Of a DNA stretch of 64,000 nucleotides, positions 40,552-50,096 are shown piece after piece (the stretch's first letter is position 1; the number at the start of each line of letters is the position of its first letter). Origin of the DNA: CATQHD01 sp965202675 (GTDB lineage Bacteria; Actinomycetota; Acidimicrobiia; Spongiisociales; Spongiisociaceae). The notes below the pieces were generated by a model. The model did not search any database and had not been told where the DNA came from. It saw nothing but the letters and a program-made list of their open reading frames with translations. The stretch covers positions 1,302,001 to 1,366,000 of the forward strand of contig OZ241842.1 of assembly GCA_965202675.1 (NCBI GenBank). The letters run 5' to 3'. Both the position numbers and the translations under genes were made by a program.

Positions 40552-43500
40552 ATGATGCTACGGTTGAGGTTGTTGGCGTTGGCGGCGGGGGGGGGGTGTT
40601 TGGTGCTGTCGGTGTTGCCGGTCGCGCCTGTTGGGGGGCAGTCAACCACGATTGCGCTTTCGTTTGATGATGGGATTTCGCCGACCGCGTCGGCGGTGAC
40701 GGCGTTGGCGGAGGATGGGGGGGCGCATACGGTGCGGGTGGTGGCTACTGCTTCGGCGGCGGTGTCGGCTAATGTTTCGGTGATGGTTACGGTGGGGGCT
40801 TCGGGTGGGACGAATCCGGCTACTTCGGGGACTTGTACTACGACTCAGGGGGGGACTACGTGTACGGGTGATTACGGGGCTTCGAGCAATTCGACGACGG
40901 TGACTATTGCATCTGGTCAGACTGCCGGCCAATCTGCTGCTTTGACTATTACGACCTACAGCGACACGGTTACAGAGGAGCATGAGAATATCCGGTTTAC
41001 CGGTACTGCTGCTGGTTATACGGTTACTGCGGCTGATTTGGCGATTACCGATGAGGATCGGTATATTCAGTTGGCTCCTACCGGCGGTTCGCAATTCACA
41101 GAACCTTCAAATTCTCATACCTACCAGGTTGGCGCAGAAGGGACGTTGGGTGGGCGGCCTGGTGGTGTATTTACCGCTTCTACCAGTTCAACATATGCTA
41201 GCAATATTTATATGCGAGTAAGGATGAGAGGGTCGGGCACTTCACCAGCCAGTGATTTAGGGGGTTCAACAGACTTTCACTTACACGATTTCTTCTATGA
41301 TGGTAACAGGAGTCCTTCAAATCTTCATGTAAATATTAATATTACGGCGGGTCAACTTACCCATGAAGCCGGTAAACAGCGATTCGTGCTAGACGGACAA
41401 AGCTCTGATATAAATAATGTTTATTATGGTCAGACTGCGGAGTTGACTGAAACGGTTGAGTTATATGGGAGCTTTACGGGTTTCACCGTGTTGCCCGGAA
41501 CTATTACAATTTTGGAAGATAGCGATTCGGATGTGATATTGTCGCTAAATAACAGCACAATAGCCGAGGACGCAGGGACAGCTTCGGCAGTGGAGGTCTC
41601 GGCGGGGTTCCCGTCCGCGGTTTACAGATCGACAATCGGCACGGCCGCGAATGTGGTGTTGTCGGTGGAAGCCCCGACGCCGGCGGGGGCGGGCAAGGCG
41701 GCCGCCGCCGATTTTTCTTATACTTCCACGTCTGACACGGTGACTATTCCCGCCAATACTATCAGCAGCTCCGCGGCGGCGGCGTTGTCGTCGTTGACGA
41801 TTACCGATGACGACGTGGTGGAGGGTCCGGAGACCTTGTTGGTGGGCGGTTCGTCCAACTTGTTGGGTGACGCTACGGCTGCCAATTTGACCATCGGGGA
41901 CGATGATGCTGATATTGATTTGGAGTGGTCTTTGTCGTCGGTGGTGGAGCAGGCGGGGGCGCAGGCGGTTACGGTTACGGCTCGTTTCAAGGGTTCTACG
42001 TCGGTTTTGACGGCGGCTACTGATGTGGCGGTGACAGTAGCGGGGGCGGGCGGGGCTACGTTGGCGACTACGTGCACAAGCCTCACTAATGATGCTTGCA
42101 CGAGTTTGACCGGCAACGCGGCGACGATTTCGATTCCGGCGGGTGATACGTCGGCGAGCCGGTCGTTTATGGTGACGGCCCGGGATGACAGCACGGTTGA
42201 TTCGGGGGAGAGGTTGACGGTGTCGGGTACGGCGTCGGTGGGCGGGTCGGCGGTGACGGTTACGTCGGCGGATCTGCCGATCATCGACGCGAGCAAGCGG
42301 GTGGTGTTGTCGTTTCATGAGGCGGTGAGCGGGGACCCTGTGTTGGCGGGGGTGTTGGAGGACGGGGGCGCGCAGACGGTGCGGGTGAAGGCCACCGCCG
42401 CGGCGGCGGTGTCGTCGGACACGACGGTGACGGTGAACATCGGGGCGGGGGGAACCGCGACTCTGGGGCCGTCGGGGGATTACACCCGGGGCGGCACCGG
42501 AACGGAAACGCTTACCATCGCGAACGGGATGACGGTCAGCAACACGGCTGATGTTGTGCTCACTCCGGCGGTGGACGCGGTGGCGGAGGGCGCGGAGACG
42601 ATCCGGTTTACGGGTTCGGCCACAGGGTTTGGGGTTGTTCCGGCTGATTTGGAGATCATCGAGAAGGTCGAGCTGGTGTTGAGTCAGTCGTCGGTGGGCG
42701 AGGGGTCGGCCAACGCGGCGGCGGCGTCGGTTACTGCCCGTTTCGCGGGGGCGACGAGCTCGACGATTTCGGGCGCGACGGATGTGACGTTGTCGTTCGG
42801 GGCGGGTGAGGGGGCGGAGGCAGCGGATTTCACTGCTCCGGGCACGGCCATAACGGTGAGCATCCCGGCGGGTTCTGTTGCGAGTTCATCGGCGGCAGCG
42901 TTGACGGGTCTGCTCATCACCGATGATGCGATCGCGGAGGACCCGGAGAAGATCGATGTGGGGGGAACAGCGTCGGGTCTGACGGTTGAGGGGGCGGAGT
43001 TGACGATTACCGATGATGATCTGGGGGTTACGTTGACGGCGGACACCGACGACGGTGAGTCGGGGTTGCAGAAGGGCTTGGCGGAGGGTGAGACCCCGGC
43101 GGTGAAGGTACGGGCCAGGTTCACTTCTGCTACTTCCAGTACTCTGTCGTCTGCGCTGGAGGTGGGGGTCACCGCGGGTGAGGCTTCCCCGGCGTCGGCG
43201 GAGGGCGGGGGTGTTGATTTCACGGCTCCTGGCACGGCGGTGGCGGTGTCGATTCCCGCGGGGCAGCTCCACAGCGCAGCAGCGACTCCGACTTCTGGGT
43301 GGACGACGCTGACGGGCCTGTCGGTTACCGACGACACGGTTACCGAGCCGGCGGAGACGTTTGAGGTTACCGGCTCGGTTACCGGAATGAGCGGTGTGAC
43401 GGTTACTTCGGATACGTTGACGATCGCCGCCAGTGACACCGGCCTGGAGATCAGCACGGTGCCGGGGACGGTGGCAGAAAGAGCGACTGCTCATGATGTT

Positions 43501-46086
43501 GAGGTTACCGCCCGGTTGGCGGGAGCGTCTTCGGTGTTGGCGTCGGATACGGATGTGACAGTTACGGTGGCGGCGGGGGACACCAACGGCGCGGTGGTGG
43601 CGTCGTCGTGTCCGGCTACGGGCAACGAGGATGTGTGCACCGATAAGACGAACAATACGTTTACGGTGTCGATTCCTTCCGGGGAGGTCACCGGGTCGGC
43701 GGTGTTCAAGCTGACCGCCCGGGACGACGGAACCACCGAGAACACTCCCGAGAAGGTGAAGATCAGCGGCTCGGCCACCGTAGCCGGTGAAGAGAAGACG
43801 GATTCGGTTGATATCAGTGTGGTGGACAACGGCGTCACGCTGGCGTTCACCGACGGCAACAGCCCGGTGTCTGCGTTGGCCGAGGACAGCGGAACGACCA
43901 CGGTCACGGTTACCGCCGGCCTGCCTTCTGGGATCAGCGTCCCCGCGGGCGGGCCGGCAGTGGTGTTGGGTATCAATCTGGCGGGCACCGCGACCGCGGA
44001 CGCAGACGGCACCTGGGCGGCGGGGGAGGACTATCGGGCTGTGTTCCCGCCCGGGGCGCCCGACGGCTACGACGCCGGTATCACCATCGCGGCCGGGGGG
44101 AGTTCCGGTACGGTGGATATTGTGATCACGGTTAATGATGACAACGCCGACGAGGCGGCCGAGACGATTGTCTTCGACGGCGGGAGTGTGTCGGTCAACA
44201 GTGTTGATTATGACACGGTGGACGCTTCGCTGGCTTTGAACGACAACGACGCCGCTCCCACCGTGATCGACCTCACCATCCTCGACGACGCGGACGGCGA
44301 AGCGCTCACCCAGGTAACAGAGGGCGGGTCGGATACCGTGGTGCGGGTCCGGGCGGCGTTCCAGGGAACGGCTACCCGCTCCGCGGCTACTGCGGTGCCG
44401 GTAGTCGTGGGCACTACGGGGGAGGCTACCGAGGGTACCGACTACGAAACAGTCGCGGATTTCAACGTATCCATTCCTGCTTACGCGAGCAACGGAACGG
44501 GAACCTTCACCCTCAAGGTCGGGGGAACATATGACGACAGTGCTTTCGAGGGCCCCGAAACCCTGACCGTGGCGGGCGGAACGCTGGCTGGGTTCACTAT
44601 CAACGAGGACACCCTCACCATCGTCGACGACGACGGGACTGTCACGTTGTCTGTTTCCCCCGACGAGGCAAACGAGGGCGCCGCCGGCACCGTGGTTACC
44701 GTCACGGCTGCCTACCCGACCGGCGGCAGCCTCACCGATCCCCAGACGGTTGCTCTGTCTTTGGGGGGAACCGCCTCGGCAGCTGATTACACCACCGCCG
44801 CGGCGCCTGGTTCTGTGACCATCGCGGGCGGTGATAACAGCGGCACCCAAACCCTCACCCTTGACACTGTTGTTGATGACAACATCGCCGAGGGAGACGA
44901 AACCCTCCAAATCAACGGCACCCTGGCCGGGTTCACCGTCGTGCCGGCCGAGTTCACGATCAAAGACAACGACACCGCACCCACCAGCATTGCTCTTTCG
45001 GTTAGTCCCAACCGTCTGAGCGAGGGCGCAACCAACCGGCGGGTTACCGTTACCGCCCGCTTCAACGGTTCGACGACGCTGCCGGATGCCACCCCGATAA
45101 CTGTTGCTGTTCCGGGTTCGGGCAGCACCGCGGGTTCCGGGGATTATCGGATCAGCAGCCGGCTTACCAGCCTGACCATCCCCGCCGGGTCGTCTACCGG
45201 TACCGGAACCTTCACTATCAGTATCAACACCGACACCGCCGGCGAACCAGCCGAGCGGATCAACATCGCCGGAACCGCCTCCGGTTTCACTGTTTCCCCC
45301 GCCGTTTTGACCATTCCCGCCAACACCGCCCCAGCCCCCCCACCCCCGCCCCCCGCACCCACCGGAGGCGGCGGAGGCGGCGGAGGGGGAGGAGGGGGAG
45401 GCGGCGGAGGGGGTGGAGGCGGCGGAGGGGGTGGAGGCGGAGGCGGTGGTACGCCCCCGCCCGCCCAGCAGCCCGCCCAGCCACCGCCTCCGGCGTGCGT
45501 GGGCCGGTTCTGCGACGAGGACGGCAGCGTCCACCAAGCCAACATCGAACGCATCGCCCAATGGCAGATCACCCTCGGGTGCAGCGCTACGGATCCCACC
45601 CTGTTCTGCCCCGGAGCCGACATCACCCGCAGGCAGATGGCCGCGTTCTTGTACCGGGCCGTGTCACAGCGCTGGACCATCCAGGCCCCCGCAACCGCGG
45701 AACTGTCCGACGTGGGCGCCGACGCCTGGTACCGCACCTACGCCGACTGGGTCATATCCGTCAACGCGTTCGAAGCCCCCGGAGGAGTGTTCAACCCCGG
45801 CGGGGTCGTAACCCGAGCCGATATGGCCATCATGATGATCGCCGCGTTCCCCCACCTCGAAGCCGTCACCGAACCCGAAGGCCTCTTCCAAGACGCCCAG
45901 AACGCCGACCCCGCCGTCATCCAAGCCATCGAAGGCATGTACCAAACAGGAGTAACCCGAGGCTGCACCACCACCCCCCTCAACTACTGCCCCGACCAAC
46001 CCGTAACCCGAGCCCAGATGGCATCCTTCTTCGTCCGAGCCATCAACCAAGCCCCCACCACACCCCCCCAAACCGCAGGCAACTAA
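40552..46086 (+). CDS. Giant secreted Calx-beta-like repeat surface protein with SLH-type C-terminus
   Basis: The 1844-residue protein begins with a signal peptide (LRLLALAAGGGCLVLSVLPV). About eleven ~100-residue modules follow, each opening with a strand such as IALSFDDG or VTLSVSPDEANEGA and ending LTITDDD or similar, the Calx-beta/VCBS-like pattern that binds Ca2+ at the DDD turns. A Pro-rich and 29-Gly linker (~residues 1595-1640) leads to SLH-type repeats (CPGADITRRQMAAFLYRA, CPDQPVTRAQMASFFVRA). It is probably a cell-surface adhesin. ATG 40552 has GGAGG four bases upstream; 40555 is an alternative. Module 2 is A+T-rich. Confidence 0.88.
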   Translation: MMLRLRLLALAAGGGCLVLSVLPVAPVGGQSTTIALSFDDGISPTASAVTALAEDGGAHTVRVVATASAAVSANVSVMVTVGASGGTNPATSGTCTTTQGGTTCTGDYGASSNSTTVTIASGQTAGQSAALTITTYSDTVTEEHENIRFTGTAAGYTVTAADLAITDEDRYIQLAPTGGSQFTEPSNSHTYQVGAEGTLGGRPGGVFTASTSSTYASNIYMRVRMRGSGTSPASDLGGSTDFHLHDFFYDGNRSPSNLHVNINITAGQLTHEAGKQRFVLDGQSSDINNVYYGQTAELTETVELYGSFTGFTVLPGTITILEDSDSDVILSLNNSTIAEDAGTASAVEVSAGFPSAVYRSTIGTAANVVLSVEAPTPAGAGKAAAADFSYTSTSDTVTIPANTISSSAAAALSSLTITDDDVVEGPETLLVGGSSNLLGDATAANLTIGDDDADIDLEWSLSSVVEQAGAQAVTVTARFKGSTSVLTAATDVAVTVAGAGGATLATTCTSLTNDACTSLTGNAATISIPAGDTSASRSFMVTARDDSTVDSGERLTVSGTASVGGSAVTVTSADLPIIDASKRVVLSFHEAVSGDPVLAGVLEDGGAQTVRVKATAAAAVSSDTTVTVNIGAGGTATLGPSGDYTRGGTGTETLTIANGMTVSNTADVVLTPAVDAVAEGAETIRFTGSATGFGVVPADLEIIEKVELVLSQSSVGEGSANAAAASVTARFAGATSSTISGATDVTLSFGAGEGAEAADFTAPGTAITVSIPAGSVASSSAAALTGLLITDDAIAEDPEKIDVGGTASGLTVEGAELTITDDDLGVTLTADTDDGESGLQKGLAEGETPAVKVRARFTSATSSTLSSALEVGVTAGEASPASAEGGGVDFTAPGTAVAVSIPAGQLHSAAATPTSGWTTLTGLSVTDDTVTEPAETFEVTGSVTGMSGVTVTSDTLTIAASDTGLEISTVPGTVAERATAHDVEVTARLAGASSVLASDTDVTVTVAAGDTNGAVVASSCPATGNEDVCTDKTNNTFTVSIPSGEVTGSAVFKLTARDDGTTENTPEKVKISGSATVAGEEKTDSVDISVVDNGVTLAFTDGNSPVSALAEDSGTTTVTVTAGLPSGISVPAGGPAVVLGINLAGTATADADGTWAAGEDYRAVFPPGAPDGYDAGITIAAGGSSGTVDIVITVNDDNADEAAETIVFDGGSVSVNSVDYDTVDASLALNDNDAAPTVIDLTILDDADGEALTQVTEGGSDTVVRVRAAFQGTATRSAATAVPVVVGTTGEATEGTDYETVADFNVSIPAYASNGTGTFTLKVGGTYDDSAFEGPETLTVAGGTLAGFTINEDTLTIVDDDGTVTLSVSPDEANEGAAGTVVTVTAAYPTGGSLTDPQTVALSLGGTASAADYTTAAAPGSVTIAGGDNSGTQTLTLDTVVDDNIAEGDETLQINGTLAGFTVVPAEFTIKDNDTAPTSIALSVSPNRLSEGATNRRVTVTARFNGSTTLPDATPITVAVPGSGSTAGSGDYRISSRLTSLTIPAGSSTGTGTFTISINTDTAGEPAERINIAGTASGFTVSPAVLTIPANTAPAPPPPPPAPTGGGGGGGGGGGGGGGGGGGGGGGGGGGGGTPPPAQQPAQPPPPACVGRFCDEDGSVHQANIERIAQWQITLGCSATDPTLFCPGADITRRQMAAFLYRAVSQRWTIQAPATAELSDVGADAWYRTYADWVISVNAFEAPGGVFNPGGVVTRADMAIMMIAAFPHLEAVTEPEGLFQDAQNADPAVIQAIEGMYQTGVTRGCTTTPLNYCPDQPVTRAQMASFFVRAINQAPTTPPQTAGN
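40587..40596 (+). repeat. Poly-G tract (10 G) in signal-peptide codons
   Basis: Ten consecutive G within the eleventh to fifteenth codons of the surface-protein gene encode the Gly run of its signal peptide. A one-base gain or loss would put the entire 1844-codon frame out of register. Confidence 0.85.
45361..45451 (+). repeat. Gly-codon run encoding a 29-residue polyglycine linker
   Basis: GGA/GGC/GGG/GGT codons in irregular nine-base and longer repeats encode 29 successive glycines between a proline-rich stretch and the SLH-type region. The strand is extremely G-rich and could form quadruplex structures. Length changes in threes would keep the frame. Confidence 0.85.
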
Positions 46087-46646
46087 GAACGTGCGCGGAT
46101 AGGGAGCCGGAGGTGTCCCGGCGCAAGCAACCGTCGGGTCGTCTGCCCGGTGAGCAGGCGGCAGGGTCCTGCGCCCGCCGACGGAACACAGCCCGAACCA
46201 ACGCCGCGCCCGAAGGAAACCCGATGAGCATGGGCGGCAGGGCGCTGCCCCCGCCGGCGAAACGGCCAAGGCATCCGCTGTCCGTGCCTCCTCCTACCCC
46301 GGTCGTCTCAGAGAAACATCAGCACCGCGCAACCCGAACCCTTCTCGTGCGAACCCCTCCTGCGAACCCCCTGGTCAGCCCCTATCCGACCCTGGACCCC
46401 CCACAAGAACGCGAAAAACCCCGCCCCCACGCCCCGCTTCGCGGGCCCGGCCCCCACCGCCGCCACCATGGGTCCGGACGCGTTCGGTCAGTACCCGGCA
46501 GGGTCGCGTTCGGAAGATGATCCCTGTCTCGGTCTGCGCCGGCGGCGGACCGGAGGTGCTTTGGCTCCTTCATTATCCGGCATAGGTGCGACAAGGTCAA
46601 TACCCTTGTGGGGGATCCGGCGGGATTTTTTTGTCATTCCATGATT
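46084..46646 (-). repeat. Long dispersed repeat, copy B (inverted relative to copy A)
   Basis: This is the reverse complement of 20414-20938. It begins exactly at the stop codon of the surface-protein gene. Compared with copy A it carries an extra ~90 bases near 46150-46230, a partial internal duplication in which the ATGCTCATCGGG and GCGGGCGCAG-type pieces recur. The promoter-RNA half is better preserved than in copy A: the -10 is GATAAT. No ORF is shared by the copies. Confidence 0.8.
46414..46565 (-). ncRNA. Candidate small RNA inside repeat copy B
   Basis: On the minus strand TTGACC (46595-46600), 17 bases, GATAAT (46572-46577) forms a near-consensus promoter. The ~152-nt transcript would end after CCCGCGAAGCGGG at a TTTTT run (46414-46418). 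The 21-nt hairpin GGTC...GACC keeps its stem with a different loop from copy A. The core segment around AGACCGAGACAGGGATCATC is identical in both copies. Family unknown; expression unproven. Confidence 0.45.
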
Positions 46647-47127
46647 TAAACAACCCTGACCACCGTATGAGCCTCTACATCAGAAATGGGTAGCTCCACT
46701 ACAGAGCTCCCCGTCCTGCTGAAAGATAACCCCCGGCTGTTTCATCCCCGTGACCACCGAGCGGGCAAATGGAGCTGTTGCGGAGGCCGTCCGGGGCTTC
46801 GCTCACCCGGTCCGAGCAGGAGGCCGGTCACCCCGCCGGCATAGGAAGGTTTCGGAAAGCGGGTTACGCCTCGACCGCTACTGCTTGCGGAACGGGCACC
46901 CCGGCTCGGGCGATGTCGGCGGGTGCTCCATGGATATTGACAGGTTTCGGGGGCGACGAGGCTTCGTGAAGACGTGGGGGATGGAATCGAATGGGCCGGC
47001 TGCCCTAGAACTGCCTTCAACCATTTATCCCCGGGTTCGTATAGCAAGGCTCGACACATAACTCTGGAGACCGCAGGACACGGGGCAAGCCGGGAACCGG
47101 CTGCAGGCCGGGGGCGGTTGTACCCGA
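46647..47127. other. Intergenic stretch without a recognisable gene
   Basis: About 480 bases between repeat copy B and the decarboxylase stop. Short open frames exist on both strands, but none has a ribosome site, recognisable domain or convincing codon pattern. Local composition is mixed, suggesting decayed accessory sequence. Confidence 0.5.
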
Positions 47128-48534
47128 CTACCAGCCGGGAGGGGGCGCCGCCTGGTCGATTAGGCGCCACAGCCGTTCTACGTGCTTCTCCCGGGTGTTG
47201 ATCTGTCCGATGGCGATGCGCAGGAACAGTCGGTCGTTCAGCCTGGAAGTCGAGCAGAACGAATGGCCGGACCGGTTGACCGCCTCCGCCAACGCCCCGG
47301 TCGCCCCGTCCCCGTCCACATGCCGGAAGCACACCAGCGAGAACGGGGCGGGGGCCACCAGCTCGAACCGCTCGTCGGCCTCCACCCGTCCGGCCAACAC
47401 CCCGGCCAGCCGCACGTCCTCCCGGATCTTCTCCCGCAGGGCGGCCGCCCCGTAGTAGCGCAGGGCGAACCACAGCTTCAACGACCGGAAGCGGCGGCCC
47501 AGCGCAATGTGCCAGTCCCGGTAGTTCACCGCCCCGGAGCCGGGGGCCGAACCCTGCAGATAGGGCGGCAGGATGGTCATCGCCTCGATCAGCGGCGCCC
47601 GGTCGGCCACGTAGAACAGCGAGCCGTCGAAGTTCACCGGCAGCCACTTGTACGGGTTGACCGAGTAGCTGTCCGCCAACTCCAGACCGTCCTGATAGCG
47701 GCGGAACTCCCCGCAGATCATGGCGCTGCCCGCAAAGGCGGCGTCCACGTGGTGCCACATCCCCTCCCGCCGGGCTGTCTCCCCCGCCGCCCGCACCGGG
47801 TCCACGGCGGTGGTGGCGGTGGTGCCCACCGTGGTGGACACGAACGCCGGCGCCAACCCCGCCCGGCGGTCGGCTTCCACCGCCTCCTCCAGGGCATCGA
47901 TTCGCAGGGCGAACAGGCGGTCGGTCTCCAGCAGCCGGATGTGCCGGTAACCGGCGATCCGCGCCCCCTTCTCCAGCGACAGGTTGGCCTGGTCGGACAG
48001 GTAGACCGCGCAATCATCGACGGACGCCCCCTTCCGCCGGGCCAGCTCGCGGGCCACCACCAGGGCGATGTGGGCGGCGTCGGAGGCGGTCTGCTGGATC
48101 ACCCCGCCCCCCGGCCCGGCCATCTTCCAGGCGGCGGGCAGGCCCAGCAGATCGGCCATCCAGTCCACCATCGCGTTCTCCAGCTCGGTGCCGGCCGGGC
48201 TGGTGGCCCACACCATTCCCTGCTGACCCAGGCCGGACGCGGCCAGCTCCCCCAGGGTGCCCGGCCCGGAGACGCTGCATGGGAACCAGGCGAACCATCC
48301 CGGCGACGACCAGCCCGCCAGGCCGGGGACCACCACCCGGTCCAGGTCGGCGGCGACGGCTTCGAAATCCTCCGGCTCTTCGGGGGCGGCGGCGGGCAGC
48401 ATCGCCCGGATATCGCCGGGTTCCACCTGCGGGACGATCGGCAGTTCGTCCACCTTGGCCATGTAGTCGGCCAGCCAGTCCACCATCGCATGGCCGTGGC
48501 GGCGAAACTCCTCCGGGGTCATTTCCCTTGTCAT
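47128..48534 (-). CDS. Group II PLP-dependent (aromatic-type) amino acid decarboxylase
   Basis: The 468-residue enzyme of the DDC family has the N-terminal MTPEEFRRHGHAMVDWLADY, VVPGLAGWSSPGWFAWFPCS (substrate pocket), TASDAAHIALVVAREL, WHHVDAAFAGSA and the PLP lysine in SVNPYKWLPVNFDGSLF. Relatives decarboxylate tyrosine, phenylalanine, tryptophan or DOPA to amines. An Asn or Gly rather than His at key positions can also give aldehyde synthases, which cannot be judged here. The first ATG (48534) has a poor ribosome site; the second, MTPEEF, follows AAGGGA closely. A homologous remnant lies at 40321. Confidence 0.9.
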   Translation of the reverse strand: MTREMTPEEFRRHGHAMVDWLADYMAKVDELPIVPQVEPGDIRAMLPAAAPEEPEDFEAVAADLDRVVVPGLAGWSSPGWFAWFPCSVSGPGTLGELAASGLGQQGMVWATSPAGTELENAMVDWMADLLGLPAAWKMAGPGGGVIQQTASDAAHIALVVARELARRKGASVDDCAVYLSDQANLSLEKGARIAGYRHIRLLETDRLFALRIDALEEAVEADRRAGLAPAFVSTTVGTTATTAVDPVRAAGETARREGMWHHVDAAFAGSAMICGEFRRYQDGLELADSYSVNPYKWLPVNFDGSLFYVADRAPLIEAMTILPPYLQGSAPGSGAVNYRDWHIALGRRFRSLKLWFALRYYGAAALREKIREDVRLAGVLAGRVEADERFELVAPAPFSLVCFRHVDGDGATGALAEAVNRSGHSFCSTSRLNDRLFLRIAIGQINTREKHVERLWRLIDQAAPPPGW

Positions 48535-48686
48535 ACCGGCGGCCAGGTTAACGGCCCGCCGCGCCGGCAGCCGATGCCGAAAGGCCGCCGAGGGCTTCCC
48601 TGACGAAGATTCGGACAGGCGGCGCAACCGCCGGGGGTCATGGTTTCATCGGCGGCCTCGGCGAGTACCATCCCATCCCGGAGAAG

Positions 48687-50096
48687 ATGAACGAAGCACC
48701 GAGGACCCTCTTCCAGAAGGTATGGGACGCCCATACGGCCCACGAGGCGCCGGGCGAACCCGCCCTGCTTTATATAGATCTGCATCTGGTGCATGAGGTG
48801 ACCAGCCCCCAGGCGTTCGACGGGCTGCGCATGGCCGGCCGGGGGGTGCGGCGGCCCGACCTGACGCTGGCGACCATCGACCACGGCGTCCCCACCGCCA
48901 ACCGCAGCCTCGGCATCAAGGACCCCCTGTCGAAGAAGCAGATCGACGCCCTGATCCGCAACTGCGGCGAGTTCGGCATCACCCTCTACGGCCTCGACGA
49001 CCCCCGCCAGGGCATCGTCCACATCATCGGCCCCGAACAGGGGCTCACCCAACCGGGCATGACCATCGTGTGCGGCGACTCCCACACCGCCACCCACGGC
49101 GCCTTCGGGGCCCTGGCCTTCGGAATCGGCACCTCGGAGGTGGAACATGTGCTGGCCACCCAGACCCTCCCCCAGCGCAAACCCAGGGCGATGGCGGTTA
49201 CGGTGGACGGGGAGCTGCCGAGGGGGGTGACGGCCAAGGACATCATCCTGGCGGTCATCGCCAAGATCGGGGTGGCCGGGGGGGTGGGCCATGTGATCGA
49301 GTACCGGGGCTCGACCATCCGATCCCTTTCCATGGCCGGCCGCATGACCATCTGCAACATGACCATCGAGGGGGGCGCCCGGGCCGGGATGGTGGCGCCG
49401 GACGACACCACCTACTCCTACCTGGAGGGCCGCCCCCACGCCCCGCAGAACTGGGAACAGGCGCTCGACCACTGGCGGACCCTTCCCTCCGACGAGGGCG
49501 CCGTCTTCGACGCCGAGGTAGGCCTCGACGCCGCCTCTCTGTCGCCGCATGTGTCGTGGGGAACCAACCCGGCCCAGACCGCCCCGGTGGGTTCGCGGGT
49601 CCCCCATCCCGACGACTACGACAACCCTCTGGACCGAGAAGGATGCCGGCGGGCGCTCGACTACATGGGCCTCCGGGCCGGAACCCCGATCACCGACATC
49701 CGGCTCGACCGAGTGTTCCTCGGGTCTTGCACCAACGCCCGGATCGAGGATCTGCGGGCGGCGGCGGCGGTCGTCGAGGGGCGCAGGGCGGCCGGAGGGG
49801 TGCAGGCGATGGTGGTGCCCGGTTCGGGGCTGGTGAAACTCCAGGCCGAGGAGGAGGGCCTCGACCGGATCTTCAAGGAGGCCGGATTCGAATGGCGCGA
49901 CGCCGGCTGCTCGATGTGCCTGGGGATGAACGACGACATCCTGGCCCCCGGCGAACGCTGCGCCTCCACCTCCAACCGCAACTTCGAGGGCCGGCAGGGC
50001 CGGGGCGGGCGCACCCACCTGGTCAGCCCGGAGATGGCGGCCGCGGCGGCGGTGGCCGGGCATTTTGTGGATGTCAGGGACTGGGGCGGGCCGTGA
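48687..50096 (+). CDS. leuC: 3-isopropylmalate dehydratase large subunit
   Basis: The 469-residue aconitase-family subunit begins TLFQKVWDAHTAH. It has LLYIDLHLVHEVTSPQAFDGLR, CGDSHTATHGAFGALAFGIG and the three [4Fe-4S] cysteines in FLGSCTNARIEDL and AGCSMCLGMNDD. It isomerises 2-isopropylmalate to 3-isopropylmalate in leucine synthesis together with LeuD, encoded immediately downstream with overlapping codons. Full length; no fusion. No leucine leader peptide was found upstream. Confidence 0.97.
   Translation: MNEAPRTLFQKVWDAHTAHEAPGEPALLYIDLHLVHEVTSPQAFDGLRMAGRGVRRPDLTLATIDHGVPTANRSLGIKDPLSKKQIDALIRNCGEFGITLYGLDDPRQGIVHIIGPEQGLTQPGMTIVCGDSHTATHGAFGALAFGIGTSEVEHVLATQTLPQRKPRAMAVTVDGELPRGVTAKDIILAVIAKIGVAGGVGHVIEYRGSTIRSLSMAGRMTICNMTIEGGARAGMVAPDDTTYSYLEGRPHAPQNWEQALDHWRTLPSDEGAVFDAEVGLDAASLSPHVSWGTNPAQTAPVGSRVPHPDDYDNPLDREGCRRALDYMGLRAGTPITDIRLDRVFLGSCTNARIEDLRAAAAVVEGRRAAGGVQAMVVPGSGLVKLQAEEEGLDRIFKEAGFEWRDAGCSMCLGMNDDILAPGERCASTSNRNFEGRQGRGGRTHLVSPEMAAAAAVAGHFVDVRDWGGP

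Noticed and set aside
42886..45561. 891-codon open frame on the minus strand opposite the surface-protein gene
   Set aside because: It is Arg/Gly/Val-rich antisense to GC-biased repeat modules, has no domain or ribosome site, and the plus strand has clear repeated domains.
46750..47061. 103-codon plus-strand frame in the gap before the decarboxylase
   Set aside because: It has no ribosome site or recognisable domain, and the amino-acid pattern is typical of random GC-rich reading.
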